Positions 28,312 to 38,328 of a stretch of DNA of 57,443 bases are shown here, one piece after another; the first letter of the stretch is position 1, and each line of letters begins with the position of its first letter. The translations under genes and the position numbers were made by a program. The notes beneath the pieces were generated by a model. That model was not told where the DNA came from, did not search any database, and saw only the letters and a program-made list of their open reading frames with translations. Source of the stretch: an uncultured Clostridia bacterium (GTDB lineage: Bacteria; Bacillota; Clostridia; TANB77; CAG-508); contig CANQTN010000008.1 in the NCBI GenBank assembly GCA_947626815.1, forward strand, positions 1-57,443, given 5' to 3'.

Positions 28312-28602
28312 CTAATATGGTTTATATATACTTGTTGGTTTATATTGTCCATATACTTTTTCTTTAAAGTTATCTGGTCTTTTAAATTTATTGCTTAAAT
28401 TTGTTTTTAATTTTTCAAGATAATTATTCTTGTTTTCAAATTTGAAAGTAACTACATATACCTCAAATTCATTTAAACCTATTGTAACTTTTATTTTTTT
28501 ATTTGGGAATTGTTTTTTAGTTTCTTCTATACTCTCTTGTACTTGTTCACTACTATAGATTCTTGAATCTAAATAGTATTCCAACGATTTACTTTGATAC
28601 AT
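28312..28602 (-). CDS. 96-residue unknown protein between the T-box and pheS
   Basis: The product starts [16 protein letters not shown], is strongly charged and mixed helix/strand, and has no signal or membrane segment. A beta-hairpin-like run ([18 protein letters not shown]) sits in the middle. The family is not recognised. It is the first cistron after the phenylalanine T-box terminator, so it should be induced with pheS and pheT on Phe starvation. AAGGATGTGG acts as SD. Confidence 0.6.
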   Translation of the reverse strand: MYQSKSLEYYLDSRIYSSEQVQESIEETKKQFPNKKIKVTIGLNEFEVYVVTFKFENKNNYLEKLKTNLSNKFKRPDNFKEKVYGQYKPTSIYKPY

Positions 28603-28611
28603 ATTTCCACA

Positions 28612-28870
28612 TCCTTTTTTTCATACAAAAAACCATTTCGTTTCCCTCTTTATAGGACGAAATGGCTATCTTTCGTGGTACCACCTAAATTTATTAGTTT
28701 TATTACTAATCTCATTATCGTTTTAACGGTTCGACCGCTTTTTCCTACTTTAAATTATTTTTATTTTAGAAAAAGACCTAAAAAGTGAAATTTCAATATA
28801 TTTTATATGAGATGAATTTCAGCCTTGTTCATCTTCTCTGTTTCATATAGCTTAAATATATTTACTTTGC
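28612..28870 (-). promoter_or_regulatory. T-box riboswitch (phenylalanine)
   Basis: On the minus strand the leader holds the T-box motif AGGTGGTACCACG (28674-28686). A terminator follows at 28625-28667 (AACGAAATGG pairs with CCATTTCGT, then T-run). A Stem I region contains GAAATTCATCTC, with a likely UUC (Phe) specifier near 28814-28816. Uncharged tRNA-Phe should pair with both sites and prevent termination. It controls the 96-aa ORF, pheS, the 100-aa ORF and pheT. Confidence 0.93.
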
Positions 28871-28977
28871 TTTTTAATTGGTTTTTATTTACTTACATTT
28901 ATTATTTTAACATATTTGTTATATTTTTTCAACAGTTTTTTGCATTTTTTCTAAAATCTGGATTACAATCCACTTAT

Positions 28978-29153
28978 CAATGGTACAAATGGTCAAAGAT
29001 AATATATTATTTATTTGTAACTCCCAACTGCATACAGATTGTATCTAAAATTTTATAATAAATTATAAAATTTTATTAACGATCTGTAACTTGTTGGTCC
29101 CCCCGAATTGTTACTGCATAAATAATATATTATCTTTGACCATTTGTACCATT
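28978..29153 (+). repeat. Palindromic repeat family A, copy 4
   Basis: The termini are TCAATGGTACAAATGGTC and complement, with the same internal arms and the C-rich loop on the plus strand. It starts four bases after the eno stop codon (minus strand), so its stem may also terminate eno transcription. Confidence 0.93.
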
Positions 29154-29156
29154 TTT

Positions 29157-30428
29157 TTATTCAATATTTAATTCTGATTCAATTTTTAATAACCTATTGT
29201 ATTTTGCCACCCTGTCAATTCTACAAGGTGCTCCTGTTTTTATTTGTCCACCATTTATTCCAACTGCAATGTCTGCAATTGTTGTGTCTTCTGTTTCTCC
29301 AGAACGATGTGAAATTATTGTCTTATAATTATATTTTTTTGCCAAATAAATGGTATCTAGTGTCTCTGTTAAAGTTCCTATTTGATTTGGTTTTATCAAA
29401 ATAGCATTTGCTACATTTTTTTCAATCCCATTTCTTAATCGTTTTGGATTTGTAACAAATAAATCATCACCTACTAATTGTACTTTATTTCCTATTTTAT
29501 CAGTTAATTCTTTCCATGATTCCCAGTCTTCTTCTGCCAAACCATCTTCTATCGATATAATCGGATATTTTTCACATAATTGTATTATATATTCAACCAT
29601 TTCTTTTTTAGTTTTTAAATTATCTGTTTTCCAAAAATAATATCCTTGTTTTTCTATTTTCTGTGCTTCTTCATACATTTCTGTACTTGCTATGTCTAAT
29701 GCAAGTGCAATATCTTTTTTTGGTTCATATCCTGCTTTTTTTATTGCTTCTATAATTAAATCTAATGCTTGTTCTTCACTTTCTAAATCTGGAGCAAATC
29801 CTCCTTCATCTCCTACACCCACATTATATCCTTTTTCTTTTAAAACTTTTTTTAAAGTATGATATATTTCTACTCCTCTTTTTAATCTTTCTGTAAAAGT
29901 AATTTCTCCAATTGGCATAATCATAAATTCTTGTATACTAATGTTATTATCTGAATGTTTTCCACCATTTAAAATATTCATCATTGGAATTGGAAGTTCC
30001 TTTCCTTGTATTCCTCCTATATATTCATATAACTCCATGTTTAAGCTTTTCGCTGCAAGTTTTGCAATAGCAAGTGATACTCCCAGTATTGCATTAGCAC
30101 CTAAATTAGATTTATTAGGTGTATCATCCAGCTTTACTAATTCACTATCTATTTTCCTTTGTTCATATACATTCATTCCTACTATTTTCTTTGATATTTT
30201 TTTGTTTACATTTTCAATTGCCTTTTGCACACCTTTACCAAAATACCTATTTTTTTCACCATCTCTTAATTCTACTGCTTCAAAGCTACCTGTTGATGCT
30301 CCTGATGGAACCGATGCAGTTGCTCTAAACCCTCCATCTGCTACTGCTTCTACTTGAACTGTTGGGTTTCCTCTAGAATCTAATATTTCTAAAGCATTAA
30401 TTTCTTCAATAGCTAAAAAATCTTTCAT
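29157..30428 (-). CDS. eno: Enolase
   Basis: Enolase converts 2-phosphoglycerate to phosphoenolpyruvate. Motifs are [48 protein letters not shown], the metal ligand blocks [26 protein letters not shown] and the catalytic [18 protein letters not shown]. 423-425 residues is normal. Two in-frame ATGs lie near the start and I use the one giving [19 protein letters not shown] precedes both. Confidence 0.97.
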   Translation of the reverse strand: MKDFLAIEEINALEILDSRGNPTVQVEAVADGGFRATASVPSGASTGSFEAVELRDGEKNRYFGKGVQKAIENVNKKISKKIVGMNVYEQRKIDSELVKLDDTPNKSNLGANAILGVSLAIAKLAAKSLNMELYEYIGGIQGKELPIPMMNILNGGKHSDNNISIQEFMIMPIGEITFTERLKRGVEIYHTLKKVLKEKGYNVGVGDEGGFAPDLESEEQALDLIIEAIKKAGYEPKKDIALALDIASTEMYEEAQKIEKQGYYFWKTDNLKTKKEMVEYIIQLCEKYPIISIEDGLAEEDWESWKELTDKIGNKVQLVGDDLFVTNPKRLRNGIEKNVANAILIKPNQIGTLTETLDTIYLAKKYNYKTIISHRSGETEDTTIADIAVGINGGQIKTGAPCRIDRVAKYNRLLKIESELNIE

Positions 30429-30486
30429 TCTCATTTTCCTTTCCTATTTTTTTCTAGTTTACCCTTTTTATTTTTGTTTATACAAA

Positions 30487-32115
30487 TTATGAAGCCTTTT
30501 TATTTCTTAATTCATTTGCATATTGCAAACTTACTTCATTAATTTCTCCTGATGAGATTCTAGCAATTTCTTCAATTACTTCTTTTTCTTGTAATAGTTT
30601 TACTCTTGTTTTTGTTCTATTTTTGTTTACTTCTTTACTAATAAAATAATTAAAATCTGCCATAGCTGCAATATTAGGTAAATGTGATATACACATAACT
30701 TGATGCTTACTAGATATTACTTCTAATTTATTAGCTACTGAATTTGCAGCCTTTCCACTAATTCCTGTATCTATTTCATCAAATACCATCACTGACATTT
30801 TATCAGTATCTGCTAACACTTTTTTTATTGCCAACATTGTTCTTGACATTTCTCCTCCTGAAGCTATTTTTGATAATTCTTTTTCTTCTTCTCCTTTATT
30901 TGTTGTAATATAAAATTTCACTTCATTTTTTCCTGTCTTCAAATATTCTTCTATGTAATTAGTTTTTATATTTATTTTTGCATTTTTCATTTCCAATTCT
31001 TCTAACTCTTTATTTATTTTTTCACTTAAAATTAGTGCATTATCTACTCTTAAATTATGCATTTGCTCTGCTAAATAATTCATATTTTCTTCTAATTCTT
31101 TTTGCTTTTTCGCTAGTTGCATATTATATTCTTCCAAATTTTCAATGTGACTGATTTCTTTTTTTACACTTTCATTATATTTTAATATTTCTTCTATTGT
31201 GTTTCCATATTTCCTTTTTAAAGAATATATTAAATCTAGTCTTTCTTCTACTATTTCTCTTTCTTCTTCATTAAAGTCTATGTCATCTTTATATCCATTT
31301 ACATCTCTAGCTAATTCTTGTAATTCATAATATATGCTTTTTAAATTGCTAGATAATTTATCATATTTTTTATCAATATTTTCTATTTTTTCTAAAGCTC
31401 TAATCGCCATACTTATTGCATCTATGCCCTTTTCTGATATTAAACTATCTGTTTCCTTTAAATTTTGTACAATTTTTTCTGAATTTACTATTATTTTTCT
31501 TTTTTCTTCTAAATTTTCTTCTTCCCCTATTTTTAATTTTGCTTCTTCTATTTCATTTACTTGATATTTTAATAGATCTAGTTTTCTTTGCCTTTCTTTT
31601 TCATCTCCATAATTTTCTTTTAATTCTTTTTTTATTTTACAATAGCTTTCATATAATTTTAAATACTCTTCCTTTTTTTCTAAAATCGCTTTGCCAATAA
31701 AATTATCTAAATAGTTTAAATGCATTTTACTATTTAATAAGTTTTGATTGTCATTTTGTCCATGTATTTCTATAAATTTATTCATAAAATCTTTTAATTC
31801 ATTTACTGTTACTAATCTTCCATTTATTTTACACATATTTTTACCATTTAAATTAATTTCTCTAGATACTATAATATTTCCATCAGTTGAATATTCACTA
31901 TCTGGTTCGTACATGCATAGTTCTACAAAAGATTGACTTTCTCCTTTACGAATCATTTCTTTTGAAAATCTTCCTCCTGATATTATTTGAAGTGAGTCTA
32001 TAATTAGTGTTTTCCCTGCTCCAGTTTCCCCTGTTAACACATTCAATCCTTTATTAAAATCTATTGTTATATCTTCTATTATTCCTATATTTTTTATATG
32101 CAAAGTTGTTATCAT
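30487..32115 (-). CDS. recN: DNA repair protein RecN
   Basis: RecN is an SMC-like ATPase for double-strand break repair. It shows IKNIGIIEDITIDFNKGLNVLTGETGAGKT (Walker A), two coiled-coil arms (~150-350), the ABC signature ASGGEMSRTMLAIK, Walker B VMVFDEIDTGISG and the D/H-loop HLPNIAAMAD. Length 542 is typical. Confidence 0.95.
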   Translation of the reverse strand: MITTLHIKNIGIIEDITIDFNKGLNVLTGETGAGKTLIIDSLQIISGGRFSKEMIRKGESQSFVELCMYEPDSEYSTDGNIIVSREINLNGKNMCKINGRLVTVNELKDFMNKFIEIHGQNDNQNLLNSKMHLNYLDNFIGKAILEKKEEYLKLYESYCKIKKELKENYGDEKERQRKLDLLKYQVNEIEEAKLKIGEEENLEEKRKIIVNSEKIVQNLKETDSLISEKGIDAISMAIRALEKIENIDKKYDKLSSNLKSIYYELQELARDVNGYKDDIDFNEEEREIVEERLDLIYSLKRKYGNTIEEILKYNESVKKEISHIENLEEYNMQLAKKQKELEENMNYLAEQMHNLRVDNALILSEKINKELEELEMKNAKINIKTNYIEEYLKTGKNEVKFYITTNKGEEEKELSKIASGGEMSRTMLAIKKVLADTDKMSVMVFDEIDTGISGKAANSVANKLEVISSKHQVMCISHLPNIAAMADFNYFISKEVNKNRTKTRVKLLQEKEVIEEIARISSGEINEVSLQYANELRNKKAS

Positions 32116-32217
32116 TATATTTCCTCCTTTATTTCTACTAAAAAAATGTTCGCTTTTATTGTACCTTCAATTTTTAAAATTGTCAATACTTTTTACGAAC
32201 ATTTTTTCCGTTTTTAT

Positions 32218-32394
32218 GTTGCAGTTGACTAGTCAATGATAATATATTATTTATGCAGTAACAATTCGGGGGGACCAACAAAGTACAGCTTGTTAATAAA
32301 ATTTTATAATTTTGTATAAAATTTTAGGTACAATCTGTATGCAGTTGGGAGTTACAAATAAATAATATATTATCATTGAACAGTAAACTGTAAC
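32218..32394 (-). repeat. Palindromic repeat family A, copy 5
   Basis: Reverse orientation (GGGGGG on the plus strand). This copy lacks the GGTACAAATGGTC segment of the other termini. Its outer ends are GTTGCAGTTGACTAGTCAATG and the complement of CAGTAAACTGTAAC-like sequence. It lies between hemW and recN. Confidence 0.92.
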
Positions 32395-32427
32395 CTTTTT
32401 ATTTAATGTATTTTCAATACTAATATT

Positions 32428-33555
32428 TTATACAAACTCTTCCCAAACTAAATTTGCAAAATCAATTCCCTTATTGGTTAATTTAATAAAATCTCCATCA
32501 ATTTTTAATAAATCTTCATTTACTAATTTTTCTATCTCTTTTCTAAATAAAAAAATAGGATTATCTATATATTTTTCCTTAAAGCTTTTTATACTAACTC
32601 CATCAATTTTTCTTAAACCCAACAACATATATTCCTTTTTCTTATCCATCAAATTCTGTTTTTCTTCAATTTTTTTATCTTCAAAATTCCACTTCATGTC
32701 TCTATTAAGTATCGAATTAGAATATCTAACACCATTTAAATATGAATGTGCTGCAATTCCCAAGCCTATATATTCTTTCTGTTCCCAACAATTTAAATTA
32801 TGTTTAGATTCTTTTCCTATTTTTGCAAAATTAGAAATTTCATAATGTTTATACCCATCTAATTCTAACATATTTTTTACATACCAGTACATCTTTCTTT
32901 CCTGCTCTTCATCTGGTAATTGCAGTTTTCCAGTTTTAACCAATCTTTCCAGTGTAGTTCCTTCTTCCAATATCAAAGAATATATGCTCACATGATTTGG
33001 TTTCAACTTTTTTATTTCTTCTAAAGTCTGTTTTACATCTTGTATTGTTTGTTTTGGTAAGCCTATCATCAAATCAATATTTATATTTTCAAAACCCACT
33101 TTTTGTACAAATTCGTAAGCTTTTTTAAATTGTTGATAATTATGAATTCTTCCTATTTCTTTTAATAATATATCATTTGTAGTTTGCAGTCCTATACTAA
33201 TTCTATTTATTCCCGCTTCCTTGTATTGCAATATTTTTTCTTCATTTACAGTCCCTGGATTTATTTCTATTGTAATTTCAATATCAGAAAATTTTGTTTT
33301 GTTATCTAATAGTTTATTTTTTAATTCATCTAATAACATTTTTATATATTTACTATCAATAGAAGAAGGAGTGCCACCACCAATATAAATAGTAGTAACA
33401 TCATATTCTTTTAAATTATATTGTTTTAATTCTTCTATCACCTTTTTTATATATTTTTCTACATATTCTTGCTTATCAGTATAAGATACAAAATCACAAT
33501 AATAACATTTTTGAACACAAAATGGTATATGTACATATATTCCTAGCTCATTCAT
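32428..33555 (-). CDS. hemW: Radical SAM haem chaperone HemW (coproporphyrinogen dehydrogenase-like)
   Basis: The N-terminus LGIYVHIPFCVQKCYYCDF holds the CxxxCxxC iron-sulphur motif. TIYIGGGTPSSI, EINPGTV, GINRISIGLQTTND and INIDLMIGLPKQT follow. These are HemW rather than true HemN features. The first ATG (33567) overlaps the whiA stop and abuts AAAGGA with no spacing, so I start at the next ATG. The SD lies inside the last codons of whiA, so the two are translationally linked. Confidence 0.92.
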   Translation of the reverse strand: MNELGIYVHIPFCVQKCYYCDFVSYTDKQEYVEKYIKKVIEELKQYNLKEYDVTTIYIGGGTPSSIDSKYIKMLLDELKNKLLDNKTKFSDIEITIEINPGTVNEEKILQYKEAGINRISIGLQTTNDILLKEIGRIHNYQQFKKAYEFVQKVGFENINIDLMIGLPKQTIQDVKQTLEEIKKLKPNHVSIYSLILEEGTTLERLVKTGKLQLPDEEQERKMYWYVKNMLELDGYKHYEISNFAKIGKESKHNLNCWEQKEYIGLGIAAHSYLNGVRYSNSILNRDMKWNFEDKKIEEKQNLMDKKKEYMLLGLRKIDGVSIKSFKEKYIDNPIFLFRKEIEKLVNEDLLKIDGDFIKLTNKGIDFANLVWEEFV

Positions 33556-33563
33556 CTTTAATC

Positions 33564-34436
33564 TCATTCCTTTCTAATGCACAAATCAGCAATTTCCATT
33601 ATTTTTTTTAATCTATAATTTACTCCCGACTTTCCTATTGGTTCTTTTAATAATTTGCCTAATTCTATTAATGGCATATCCGGATTTTCTAATCTTAATA
33701 CTGCAATCTCTTTTAAATTATCATCCAATTTCTTAAATTCTCCTGTTTCTTGTAGTTTCTTTATTGCTGCTATTTGTTCTATAGATGCATTAATTGTTTT
33801 ATTTAAATTAGCAGTTTCACAATTGACTAATCTATTTATTTTTGCATTCATTTCTTTTTGAATTCTTATATCTTCAAATTTCATAACCGCCTTATTAGCT
33901 CCAATTAATGCTAAAAATTTTGATATTTCTTCTCCTTCTTTTATATAAATTGATGTCTGAAAAGTTTTTACATTAATCCCTAATTTATTTAATATTTTTT
34001 TTACATTTTCCAAATTTATATTATTTTCTAAATCTATTTCTAAGTGATATTCTTTTTTTGGATTATTAATAGAACCTGCTCCCATAAAAGTTCCTCTTAT
34101 TAGTGCTCTCATGTTCTCTTCTTTTAAATCTTCTTGATAGTCAAAATATATTAAGTTGTCTTTTACTCTAATAAAATTTATATTTTTAATTTTTAATATT
34201 ATTATAAACGATTTTCCTATAACATCTATTTCATGATCAATATTTAAATTAGTTAAAAGTTTAGAAAATCTATTAATATTATAATCACTTTCTGTAGCAA
34301 ATTTTATTTCTCTTGCATTTGTTATACTAGCATTACCAGATATAAGATATCCTATTAGTTCTTGTTTCACAATTTCTTTATTTGTCAAACTAGTGTTTTT
34401 ATTTAATTCTTGTTTAATATCAGAAGAAAATGACAT
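33564..34436 (-). CDS. whiA: Sporulation/cell-division regulator WhiA
   Basis: WhiA has a degenerate LAGLIDADG homing-endonuclease fold and a C-terminal HTH. Seen here are MSFSSDIKQELN, RALIRGTFMGAGSINNPKKEYHLE (LAGLIDADG-like), RLVNCETANLNKTINAS and ALRLENPDMPLIELGKLL followed by GKSGVNYRLKKI. At 290 residues it is somewhat short. The last codons (DLCIRKE) are spelled by DNA that matches the end of leader repeat B at 22 of 23 bases, which is curious. Confidence 0.93.
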   Translation of the reverse strand: MSFSSDIKQELNKNTSLTNKEIVKQELIGYLISGNASITNAREIKFATESDYNINRFSKLLTNLNIDHEIDVIGKSFIIILKIKNINFIRVKDNLIYFDYQEDLKEENMRALIRGTFMGAGSINNPKKEYHLEIDLENNINLENVKKILNKLGINVKTFQTSIYIKEGEEISKFLALIGANKAVMKFEDIRIQKEMNAKINRLVNCETANLNKTINASIEQIAAIKKLQETGEFKKLDDNLKEIAVLRLENPDMPLIELGKLLKEPIGKSGVNYRLKKIMEIADLCIRKE

Positions 34437-34493
34437 TTATATTATTCCTTTCTTTTTACCTCTTTACTTTTTAACTTTTTTATTTCATTATTG

Positions 34494-35343
34494 TCAATTT
34501 CCCACTTTTGTAATTATAATTCTATCATTTCCATATAAATCTTTTTTGCAATATGTATTTATATATTTTTCTTCTTGCTTAATTATATTTATTACTTCAT
34601 CTTTTTGGTCATATCCAATTTCCAAACATAAATATGCATTATATTTTAAAAATTCATAAGACTGAGCAATTATCTTTCTATAAAAATCTAGTCCATCATT
34701 TCCTCCATCTAAAGCAATTTTTGGTTCTTTTTGCACTTCCTTTTGTAGTGTTTTTATTATTTTTTTCTTTATATATGGTGGATTTGATACTATAATATCA
34801 TATTTTTCTTTAGGAATTTCATCAAATAAATTTGATTCTAAAAATACTATTCTATTTTCTACCCCATTGCTTTTTGCATTTTTTTCTGCAATTTTTATAG
34901 CTTTACTACTTATATCTATAGCTGTTATTTCACTATTTTGTATATATTTTGCAAGTGATATTGCTATTGCTCCACTCCCGTGTACACAAATCTAATATTT
35001 TTTTAGCATTTATCGTTTTTGCAATTTTTATTACTTCTTCAACCAAAATTTCAGTATCTGGTCTTGGTATTAGCACATTTTCATCTACATAAAAATTCAT
35101 CTTCATAAATTCTTGCATATGAGTAACATGTTGTAACGGTATTCCATTTATTAGTTTATTTACTATTTTAAAATATTTTTCTTTTTCTATATTATTTAAA
35201 TTTTTATCATCATTTACTATTATATATTGCCTTGGTTGTTTTAATAAAAATTGCATAAGAAGTCTTGCCTTTTGCTTTGGATTTTCTATTTTGTTCATTT
35301 TTAGTTCTATACTTGCTTTATTTATTGCTTCTTTAATTGTCAT
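34494..35343 (-). CDS. prmC: Release factor glutamine methyltransferase PrmC, read through a +1 shift at CGG
   Basis: PrmC methylates the GGQ glutamine of RF1 and RF2. The N-terminal domain ends with PRPDTEILVEEV. The SAM motif I in zero frame reads ILDLCT then CGG at 34978-34980. Skipping the C gives GSGAIAISLA, the conserved motif (D-L-x-T-G-S-G). The frame then continues to VSNPPYI, the NPPY catalytic loop, and ends GNDRIIITKVGN at 34494. The joined product is about 282 residues, normal for PrmC. The start at 35343 (MTIKEAIN) has AGAAAGGG upstream. Confidence 0.94.
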
Positions 35344-35440
35344 ATATACTTTTACCCTTTCTTTTAAAATGCACTTTATATTATGAAGAAAATTAGGAAC
35401 ATTATTTTCTTCAAACATTCCTAATTTTCTTCACCACTTT

Positions 35441-37246
35441 CTATTCAAAAAATTTTTTAAAATCTTCTTCGTTTATCTTTTCTCTTTGTAATAAAGTCTC
35501 TGCTATATTATCTAATTTATCTCTATGTTCTTCTAGCAACTTTTGAGCTTTATTATATGCTGTATCTATTAAAGTTTTGACTTCTTGTCCTATTTTATCA
35601 CCTATATTTTCGCCAAATAGCTGTATTTCATATTTTTCTTCTTTTCCTCGAAAATCAATTGGACCTAAAGTTTCACTCATACCATATTTTGTTACCATAT
35701 CTCTTGCAATTTCTGTTGCAACTTCTATATCATTGCTCGCACCTGTTGATATATCATCTAATACTAATTTTTCTGCAGCTCTTCCACCCAATAAAGCAAT
35801 CAATTTTTCTTCCATTTCTGTTTTTGACACATAATATTTGTCTTCATCTGATTTATACATTGTGTATCCACCTGCTACTCCTCTTGGAATAATAGACACT
35901 TCTTTTACATCATTTTGTGTTGGCAAATATCTACTTACAACAGCATGTCCTGCTTCATGGTATGCCGTTAATTTTTTGTCTTTGTCTGATATTACTCTTG
36001 CACGTTTTTCTAAACCAACTGTAACTTTCTTTACTGCTTCCTCAATATCTTCATTTTCTATATCTTCATGTTTTCTCTTTGTTGCTATAATCGCTGCTTC
36101 ATTTAGAATATTAGCAAGCTCTGCTCCTGTAAATCCTGCTGTATCTTCTGCAATACCTTCTAAATTTACATCTTCTGATATTCTTTTGTCTTTACAATGT
36201 ATTTTTAATATCTCTAGTCTTCCTTTTAAATCTGGTGTTGGTATTGTTATTTGTCTATCAAATCTTCCTGGTCTTAATAAGGCCTTATCTAACATTTCAG
36301 GTCTATTTGTTGCTGCTAACACTATAATAGTTTCTTCTGAACTAAATCCATCCATTTCTACTAACAATTGATTTAGTGTTTGATTATTTTCTGTTTCTGC
36401 TCCACTATTTGATGTTCTCCTTGAACCAATTGCATCTATTTCATCTATAAATACAATACATGGTGATAGTTTTCTTGCTTTTTCAAACAATTTTCTTACA
36501 CGTGAAGCTCCAAGACCTGCAAACATTTCAATAAATTCTGATCCACTCATTGAAATAAATGGTACATCTGCTTCTCCTGCTATTGCTTTTGCTATCAATG
36601 TTTTTCCTGTTCCTGGCTTTCCATATAGTAAAACCCCTTTAGGAATTTTTGCACCCATTTTAACAAATTTTTCTGGTCTTTTTAAAAAATCTACAATTTC
36701 AACTAATTCTTCTTTTTCTTCATCTAGACCTGCCACATCGTCAAATTTTACTTTTGTCTTTCTTTGAGTATCATCATATACTTTGCCTTTTTCTCCTAAA
36801 CCTTGCATTTTAAATATCATAATAAATAATGCTAACATAATCAAAGTTGGCAAAAATGTTATTATAAAAGATGGTATTTGTGCTAAAACACTCTTTGGCT
36901 TTTGTATTAACTCAATTTCATTTCCTTCTGCTACCTTATTTTGTATTAATTCAATAAAACTTTCTGTGTTTGGTACAATTGTTGTTTTTTCTTCATCTAC
37001 ATCTTTTTGTTTAACTTTTACTGTTGTACTACCAACTGTCATCTCTATTTTTTCTATATTTCCATATGATAATTCTTTAATTAAATCTGTATATGCTAAT
37101 GTTTTTTCATCTTCATCTTCTTTATTATTCATAAAAAACATGATTAAACCTGCAATTAAAATAATTAATATTACTGATGCAATTACTATTATCCAAAATT
37201 TTTGCTCTTCTTTTTCTTTATTAGATTTTTCTTTTCTCGAATTCAT
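35441..37246 (-). CDS. ftsH: ATP-dependent zinc metalloprotease FtsH
   Basis: The protein has two N-terminal membrane helices (~18-38 and ~125-145), an AAA domain with GVLLYGKPGTGKT, the pore FISMSGSEFIEMFAGLGASRVR, VFIDEIDAIGSRR and the second region of homology, then the M41 protease domain with HEAGHAV and the third ligand in TGASNDIEVATEIA. FtsH degrades membrane and regulatory proteins. One substitution is visible: FAGLGASRVR has L where the family usually has V. Length 601 is typical. Confidence 0.97.
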   Translation of the reverse strand: MNSRKEKSNKEKEEQKFWIIVIASVILIILIAGLIMFFMNNKEDEDEKTLAYTDLIKELSYGNIEKIEMTVGSTTVKVKQKDVDEEKTTIVPNTESFIELIQNKVAEGNEIELIQKPKSVLAQIPSFIITFLPTLIMLALFIMIFKMQGLGEKGKVYDDTQRKTKVKFDDVAGLDEEKEELVEIVDFLKRPEKFVKMGAKIPKGVLLYGKPGTGKTLIAKAIAGEADVPFISMSGSEFIEMFAGLGASRVRKLFEKARKLSPCIVFIDEIDAIGSRRTSNSGAETENNQTLNQLLVEMDGFSSEETIIVLAATNRPEMLDKALLRPGRFDRQITIPTPDLKGRLEILKIHCKDKRISEDVNLEGIAEDTAGFTGAELANILNEAAIIATKRKHEDIENEDIEEAVKKVTVGLEKRARVISDKDKKLTAYHEAGHAVVSRYLPTQNDVKEVSIIPRGVAGGYTMYKSDEDKYYVSKTEMEEKLIALLGGRAAEKLVLDDISTGASNDIEVATEIARDMVTKYGMSETLGPIDFRGKEEKYEIQLFGENIGDKIGQEVKTLIDTAYNKAQKLLEEHRDKLDNIAETLLQREKINEEDFKKFFE

Positions 37247-37269
37247 TTCTTTTCCTCCCTTTTGTATTT

Positions 37270-38328
37270 TTAAGCATTAGATCCTTCTGGTGCTTCTCCC
37301 ATATTATTATCTTTATCTTTTTTGCCGTTCTTCTCTTTTTCTTCTTTTTTATCTTCTTTTTCTCTTTCTCTTTTTTCTGCATTTTCCTTGTCTTCTTGTT
37401 CCTTTTGTTCTAATTCTTTTTTAACAATTTCTTGTGCCTCAGCAATTTTCATCAACTCAGCCTGTTTTTTCATAAATTCACTTTTTAAAATAAATATTGC
37501 TGCTACTAAATAAATTGCCGCAACTGAAACATACATAACTTGGAAGTATTCTATGTTAAAATCAATAAATATATTAACTGCTATATATAAAATATCCAAA
37601 ATAGTTGATAATGTTAAGGCATAAACTGCCATATTAAATATTGCTATAAATCTCATTTTTATTCTTGCAAAATATGTTGCTATATATCCAAAAACACTTA
37701 AAAATACTGCATTTGTTAAAGTAGTAAGCAAGTACATCATAAAGCTGTAAATAAGTATTGTTATAAAAACACTCACATATAAACTTATTACTTTTGTACT
37801 ATTCATGTAATCAATAACATTTTGTTTTGTAAATTCACTTATTTGCATTTGTCCTAAAATTTCATTATACTCATAACTAATTGTTCCAGCCATACTTGCA
37901 TTTTTTAGTATAACTTTATTTTTTAAAATTAGTAAACCATCTCCTGATTCTTCTATTTCTTTTATATATTGATTAATTGTTTGTTCGTCTTCTATTTTTG
38001 TATCTATTATTGTTTTTCCTACATATGAGTCTTTTTCTGATATTGTTATTTTACCTTCTGTTTCAACACTTAGTGTTCCATTTTTATACGAAAATTCTGG
38101 AAATTCATTTTGAAGGTATTTTGTTCCTTCTTGAAGTATTTGATAAGTTTGAAACATTATTCCTAGGCAAATAACAATAGCTAATATTAATACCAATTTA
38201 CAAGTATATATACATGCCTTTCCAATTCCTTCTGCTGCCATATCTGGATATTTTTCAATTTTCACAATAGAATTCCATACTTTTTTAAAAAATCCCATTT
38301 TTAAAGTTTCATTTTCCTGTTCTTCCAT
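37270..38328 (-). CDS. DUF1189 membrane protein with a charged tail
   Basis: 352 residues. An N-terminal helix (~42-62) precedes an extracellular segment with FPEFSYKNGTLSVETEG, a DUF1189 signature. Three or four membrane helices (~180-285) follow, and then a ~70-residue cytoplasmic tail almost wholly of Lys and Glu. Function is unknown; DUF1189 proteins are linked loosely to maltodextrin or envelope loci. Its start overlaps the stop of the racemase-like gene by 1 nt, and ftsH follows 24 bases on. Confidence 0.85.
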   Translation of the reverse strand: MEEQENETLKMGFFKKVWNSIVKIEKYPDMAAEGIGKACIYTCKLVLILAIVICLGIMFQTYQILQEGTKYLQNEFPEFSYKNGTLSVETEGKITISEKDSYVGKTIIDTKIEDEQTINQYIKEIEESGDGLLILKNKVILKNASMAGTISYEYNEILGQMQISEFTKQNVIDYMNSTKVISLYVSVFITILIYSFMMYLLTTLTNAVFLSVFGYIATYFARIKMRFIAIFNMAVYALTLSTILDILYIAVNIFIDFNIEYFQVMYVSVAAIYLVAAIFILKSEFMKKQAELMKIAEAQEIVKKELEQKEQEDKENAEKREREKEDKKEEKEKNGKKDKDNNMGEAPEGSNA

